Positions 46,697-49,457 of a stretch of DNA of 49,457 nucleotides are shown here, in pieces. Where the stretch lies: positions 64,811-114,267 of the forward strand of contig DAOSOK010000016.1 of the NCBI GenBank assembly GCA_035373905.1, written 5' to 3'. The notes below the pieces were generated by a model that had not been told where the DNA came from, searched no databases, and saw only the letters and a program-made list of their open reading frames with translations. The stretch comes from Candidatus Ozemobacteraceae bacterium (lineage in GTDB: Bacteria; Muiribacteriota; Ozemobacteria; Ozemobacterales; Ozemobacteraceae). Within the stretch, counting starts at the first letter, position 1. Each line of letters starts with the position of its first letter. The translations under genes were made by a program, and so were the position numbers.

Positions 46697-47134
46697 TCAT
46701 TCCTTCGGCAGAGCAGTCGCTTTGGGCTGCTGCGCGGCGTGCGGATGCTCTGACCCGCCGTACACCTTGAGCTTGCGCAGGTAGACCTTGCGAAGCTTGT
46801 TGCGGGGAAGCATGTTCTTGACGGCGATCCAGAGCATGCGGCTCGGATCGGTCTCACGCAACTGGCCGTAGGAAACGGACTTGATGCCGCCCGGGTACCC
46901 GGTGTGCCAGAAGTACTTCTTCTCGACAGCCTTGGAACCGGTCAGCTGGATCTCGCCGGCGTTCACAACGACGACGAAATCGCCCATGTCCACATTGGGG
47001 GTGAACGTAGGCTTGTTTTTACCGCGGAGCATGGCAGCGATCTGGGACGCGAGGCGACCCAGCACCTTCCCCTTGGCATCCACGAGGACCCACTCCCGTT
47101 TGATTTGGGAGGGCTTGGGGATGAACGTCTTCAC
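46697..47134 (-). CDS. rplM: 50S ribosomal protein L13
   Basis: The 145-residue product has REWVLVDAKGKVLGRLASQIA, LRGKNKPTFTPNVDMGDFVVVVNA, the HTGYPGG motif and AVKNMLPRNKL, all typical of L13. It lies between truA and rpsI. Confidence 0.98.
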   Translation of the reverse strand: MKTFIPKPSQIKREWVLVDAKGKVLGRLASQIAAMLRGKNKPTFTPNVDMGDFVVVVNAGEIQLTGSKAVEKKYFWHTGYPGGIKSVSYGQLRETDPSRMLWIAVKNMLPRNKLRKVYLRKLKVYGGSEHPHAAQQPKATALPKE

Positions 47135-47162
47135 CGAATGTTCCTCCTTTATTGGGTTTCGG

Positions 47163-47909
47163 TTAGTACATGACCTTCATCAGATAGAGCCCAGACGCCG
47201 GCGCCGGCGGACCGAGTCGTCGTCTGTCCTGATTACGGTACAGTTCTACGATTTCTTGCGGCTCCATTTCGTGCCGGCCGATCAACAGCAGAGCCCGGGC
47301 CATGTTCCGCACCATGTTGTGCAAAAACCCGTTGCCGGTGACGTCGAAGACGATCTCATCGCCATTCTCGGTCACATCGGCGCTCATGATCTTCCGGACG
47401 GGGTTTTCCTTCGTGTCGGGCGATCGCGTGAACGAGGAAAAATCGTGTTCGCCGACGAACAACGCCGCCCCTTCCCGCATTCTGCCGATGTCGAGGTCTC
47501 CTTCGACCTGGCAGGTATACCGCTCGTGGAAGGGGGATCTTTCCCGCACCCGTCGAAACAGGTAGCGATAGGATTTTCCCACGGCCGAGAAGCGCGGATG
47601 GAACTCCGCTGGCGCCTCTTCCACGCTTGCGACATGGATGGCCGGGGGCAACACCCCGTTGAGAGCCTTGATAAACTTGTCAACCGGTATGCGACATGCC
47701 GTGCGTATCATCACGACCTGACCCAGGGCATGAACCCCCGTGTCTGTCCTGCCGGACCCATGGACGCGAACCGTTTCGCTTAGAACGATACCGAGTGCTT
47801 TCTCCAGGTCGCCCTGGATGGTGGGCACATCCGGCTGCAGTTGAAAGCCGAAATATCCGCTTCCGTCGTAGGTGACGATCAGTTTAAGCTGTCGCAAGGA
47901 ATTTGTCAA
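47163..47909 (-). CDS. truA: tRNA pseudouridine synthase TruA
   Basis: TruA makes pseudouridine at positions 38-40 of the tRNA anticodon arm. The 248-residue product has KLIVTYDGSGYFGFQ, the catalytic-Asp motif GSGRTDTGVHALGQ, FHPRFSA, YRYLF and FLHNMVRNMAR. No ATG is available near the conserved start; TTG at 47909 or 47897 must initiate, both without a strong site. It precedes rplM with a 28-bp gap. Confidence 0.93.
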   Translation of the reverse strand: MTNSLRQLKLIVTYDGSGYFGFQLQPDVPTIQGDLEKALGIVLSETVRVHGSGRTDTGVHALGQVVMIRTACRIPVDKFIKALNGVLPPAIHVASVEEAPAEFHPRFSAVGKSYRYLFRRVRERSPFHERYTCQVEGDLDIGRMREGAALFVGEHDFSSFTRSPDTKENPVRKIMSADVTENGDEIVFDVTGNGFLHNMVRNMARALLLIGRHEMEPQEIVELYRNQDRRRLGPPAPASGLYLMKVMY

Positions 47910-47994
47910 GAGGAAAACCGTTCACCACAGAGTCACAAGGGGCTAGAGATTTCTTGCTGGCCGCATCACGTTGTGCCTCACACGCTATAGCCCG

Positions 47995-48145
47995 TTATTG
48001 ATTCCTGCAGAATGAAAGCCACCCGTTCGCCCTGAGCCTGTCGAAGGGCGAAATGAGGAATCATCGGCAAGTGGCTGTTCGTGCTTCGACAAGCTCAGCA
48101 CGAACGGAGACACGAAGCTGGTTTTTGATATGCAGGACTCAATAG
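47995..48145 (+). repeat. Dispersed ~145-bp palindromic repeat, copy 3
   Basis: This best-preserved copy runs from TTATTGATTCCTGCAG to ATATGCAGGACTCAAT. Inverted arms GTTCGCCCTGAGCCTGTCGA (about 48024-48046) and TTCGACAAGCTCAGCACGAA (about 48086-48106) enclose GGCGAAATGAGGAATCATCG. It fills much of the 323-bp gap upstream of truA. Apart from this copy and the palindrome at 48182, nothing else is recognised in the gap. Confidence 0.88.
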
Positions 48146-48181
48146 ATCGGATGTGAACCACGCTCCCAATATTCCGTAGGA

Positions 48182-48198
48182 GCGGGTTTGAAACCCGC
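48182..48198. repeat. Palindrome of the GCGGGTTTGAAACCCGC type
   Basis: A perfect 17-base inverted repeat (GCGGGTTT-G-AAACCCGC) sits in GTAGGAGCGGGTTTGAAACC, a motif type that recurs in many environmental genomes. It lies about 35 bp downstream of the TM1266-like gene end, without a T tract; it is a second, distinct repeat family next to copy 3 of the large repeat. Confidence 0.6.
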
Positions 48199-48232
48199 CC
48201 TCTGCCTGGATTGTATCTCAAGTTTCTCTGAT

Positions 48233-48502
48233 TCACTTCGTTTCTGATTCGAGCTGGAGGCGGACGAGCTTGGCGTTGACGCCCTTCAGCAGGGAAAGTT
48301 TGCGCAGGAGTTCGTCGTGCTTCTCCGTCTCGCCGACCAGTTCGAGCATGATCAGCCCGCTCTGCGTGCAGCCGTCGAGTACCCCGTCATGAATCCCGAG
48401 ACGCGTCTTGATGAGACACCCCCACCCCGTCAGGATCTTCTGAACGTTGCCCGCCGTCTCGTTCCTGTTGTCGATCATGATCAGCATCACGGTTCGTTTC
48501 AT
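48233..48502 (-). CDS. TM1266-like small regulator
   Basis: The 89-residue product is one ACT-like beta-alpha-beta module: VMLIMIDNRNETAGNVQKILTGWG, LIKTRLGIHDG, GLIMLELVGETEKHDELLRKL and LLKGVNAKLVRL. It matches the layout of TM1266-type putative iron-only hydrogenase system regulators. No hydrogenase genes are nearby, so the effector and target are unknown. Confidence 0.6.
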   Translation of the reverse strand: MKRTVMLIMIDNRNETAGNVQKILTGWGCLIKTRLGIHDGVLDGCTQSGLIMLELVGETEKHDELLRKLSLLKGVNAKLVRLQLESETK

Positions 48503-48616
48503 GTCTGCAAGTCCTCCTGAGGGAATATCCGTCGTGCGGAAACACCCGGCTAGAATACAACGGCCGGATCGTTTCCGTCCAGCCGCTGTTCATGCCGATA
48601 TGGCAGGTGTTGCGGG

Positions 48617-49457
48617 TCAGGCTTCTTCGAGAGGAAGCTGGATCTCGATCCGGAGATCCTGCGGCGCCGTCGTCGACGGGTCGTTGAGATAGATCTCGAG
48701 GTTCGGCGCGTGCTTCGCCTCGTACCCGCTCTGGGGAAGCCATTCGCCACAGAGTTTCACATAGGTCTTGATGAGATTCTCCATGGGGCCGATGTGGATC
48801 GTGGTGGCAAAGAGGCCGCCTGGGATTGTCTGGAGGGCGACGCCTGCGGCGAGCTGGGGTTGTCCGGTGACGGTGATGCAGGCGTCATACCTGATCTTGT
48901 CCGGCGGCGTGACGTCGGGGTCGTCGTAGCACAGGCCGATGTATGCCGTGTCGGGTTCGAGGAGCCCGAGCGGCCCGGCCCATCGGCACAGCGTCTCCCA
49001 GGCGGCGCCGCAGTTTTTATACGGGCCGATATGTCGGACGCATGCCACGGTACGGGATTCCTGGCGGATGATATGGACGTTCATGATGCCTCCTGTTGAT
49101 GATGATATCGAGCCCGGTGGAACATCCCGGGTGTGAAGTCTTCGCAACTGCTCGTCCCGCTGTTTCCGGAACTGAGACGGGGAAACCGAGAACCGCTGTT
49201 TGAACGCGCGGATGAACGACTCGAGATTCTGGTATCCCGCTTCGAACGCGATATCCGTGACCGGTCGGCGGCTCTGAATAAGCCGCAAACCCGCCCGTTC
49301 GAGGCGAAGCCGACGGACATACTCGGCCACGGGCTCTCCGACCATTCCCCGAAAGATCCGGTGGAATTGATACGGGGAAAAACACGCCACCTGTGCGAGT
49401 TCCGTAAGCGGATAATTAACCCCATCTTTTGTTGAGGGTTGGCGGGTGTCATCATGA
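48617..49457 (-). CDS. AraC-type regulator with a GyrI-like domain (5' truncated)
   Basis: The frame stays open from an upstream point beyond base 49457: residues before the GTG at 49390 read PLTELAQVACFSPYQFHRIF, a canonical first AraC helix-turn-helix, so the gene continues outside the window. The second HTH (RPVTDIAFEAGYQNLESFIRAFKQRF) follows, then a GyrI-like small-molecule-binding domain from about MNVHIIRQESRTVACVRHIGPY to the end (LEIYLNDPSTTAPQDLRIEIQLPLE). Such AraC-GyrI proteins sense lipophilic drugs or other ligands and regulate stress or efflux genes. Confidence 0.9.
   Translation of the reverse strand, partial: HDDTRQPSTKDGVNYPLTELAQVACFSPYQFHRIFRGMVGEPVAEYVRRLRLERAGLRLIQSRRPVTDIAFEAGYQNLESFIRAFKQRFSVSPSQFRKQRDEQLRRLHTRDVPPGSISSSTGGIMNVHIIRQESRTVACVRHIGPYKNCGAAWETLCRWAGPLGLLEPDTAYIGLCYDDPDVTPPDKIRYDACITVTGQPQLAAGVALQTIPGGLFATTIHIGPMENLIKTYVKLCGEWLPQSGYEAKHAPNLEIYLNDPSTTAPQDLRIEIQLPLEEA

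Noticed and set aside
47870..47909. TTGACA and TAAACT with 17-bp spacing at the truA start as an internal promoter
   Set aside because: The hexamers fall within the start codon region and conserved first residues of truA, so the match may be coincidental; not listed as a feature.
47985..48236. Reading frame through the dispersed repeat encoding SPFVLSLSKHEQPLADDSSF
   Set aside because: The same frame appears in other copies of the repeat; it is a product of the repeat sequence and has no ribosome-binding site or conserved domain.

Overview
This 49.5 kb window is a GC-rich bacterial chromosome segment, complete except for a 3' fragment of surE at the left edge and a 5'-truncated AraC-type gene at the right edge. 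Compact operons with many 4-bp stop/start overlaps, a tandem Ser/Thr kinase, ankyrin and TPR-like proteins, a multi-PAS hybrid histidine kinase and several lipid- or membrane-associated proteins suggest a free-living Gram-negative-type environmental bacterium. I cannot fix the lineage from sequence alone; deep-branching groups rich in such regulators (for example Riflebacteria-like or myxobacteria-like lineages) would fit. No tRNA, rRNA, CRISPR array, insertion sequence or prophage was seen.

Layout. 1-2.2 kb: surE end and speA (arginine decarboxylase), convergent across a bidirectional terminator. 2.5-10.2 kb (minus strand): tandem Ser/Thr kinase, a small membrane protein, an EVE-EVE-McrB-type AAA+ ATPase with no McrC partner, a YitT-family membrane protein and a small membrane protein. 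10.4-14.2 kb: a TraB-like protein (+), then an ankyrin protein, an esterase and a metallophosphoesterase (all minus). 14.5-18.2 kb: a secreted protein with 18-residue WTWTEG repeats, then a retron (promoter, structured msr-msd-like RNA and a retron reverse transcriptase with NAxxH and VTG motifs), whose stop overlaps a convergent degenerate creatininase-family gene; a small helical Hpt-like protein follows.

18.5-31.7 kb (plus strand): threonine synthase, a secreted ankyrin protein, then a dense one-carbon/glycine cluster: folD, a serine/alanine-glyoxylate-type aminotransferase, fhs, gcvT, glyA, gcvH, gcvPA, gcvPB, followed by a CCA-adding-type nucleotidyltransferase. The cluster carries nearly all the reactions linking formate, C1-tetrahydrofolates, glycine, serine and glyoxylate, except the lipoamide dehydrogenase. 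31.8-37.3 kb: a Cys-rich secreted protein, a DUF4126-PlsC fusion, an alanine-racemase-like protein and a translationally coupled pair: a divergent FtsZ-like protein that has lost the GTP-binding signature but kept the T7-loop acidic residues, and a PcfJ-like protein. 37.4-39.5 kb (minus): CheW and two membrane proteins. 39.6-43.1 kb (plus): Hsp33, a cupin, a membrane-tethered glutaredoxin-like protein and an alpha/beta hydrolase. 43.3-49.5 kb (minus): hybrid histidine kinase, cytidine deaminase, truA-rplM-rpsI, a TM1266-like small regulator and an AraC-GyrI regulator.

A roughly 145-bp dispersed repeat with internal inverted arms occurs in three good copies and two decayed copies, always at gene ends. 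The most interesting items are the retron without an evident effector gene, the FtsZ-like/PcfJ-like pair, the orphan EVE-McrB ATPase, the WTWTEG repeat protein, and a recurring pattern of short AT-rich codon islands (ATA/TAT) inside GC-rich genes.
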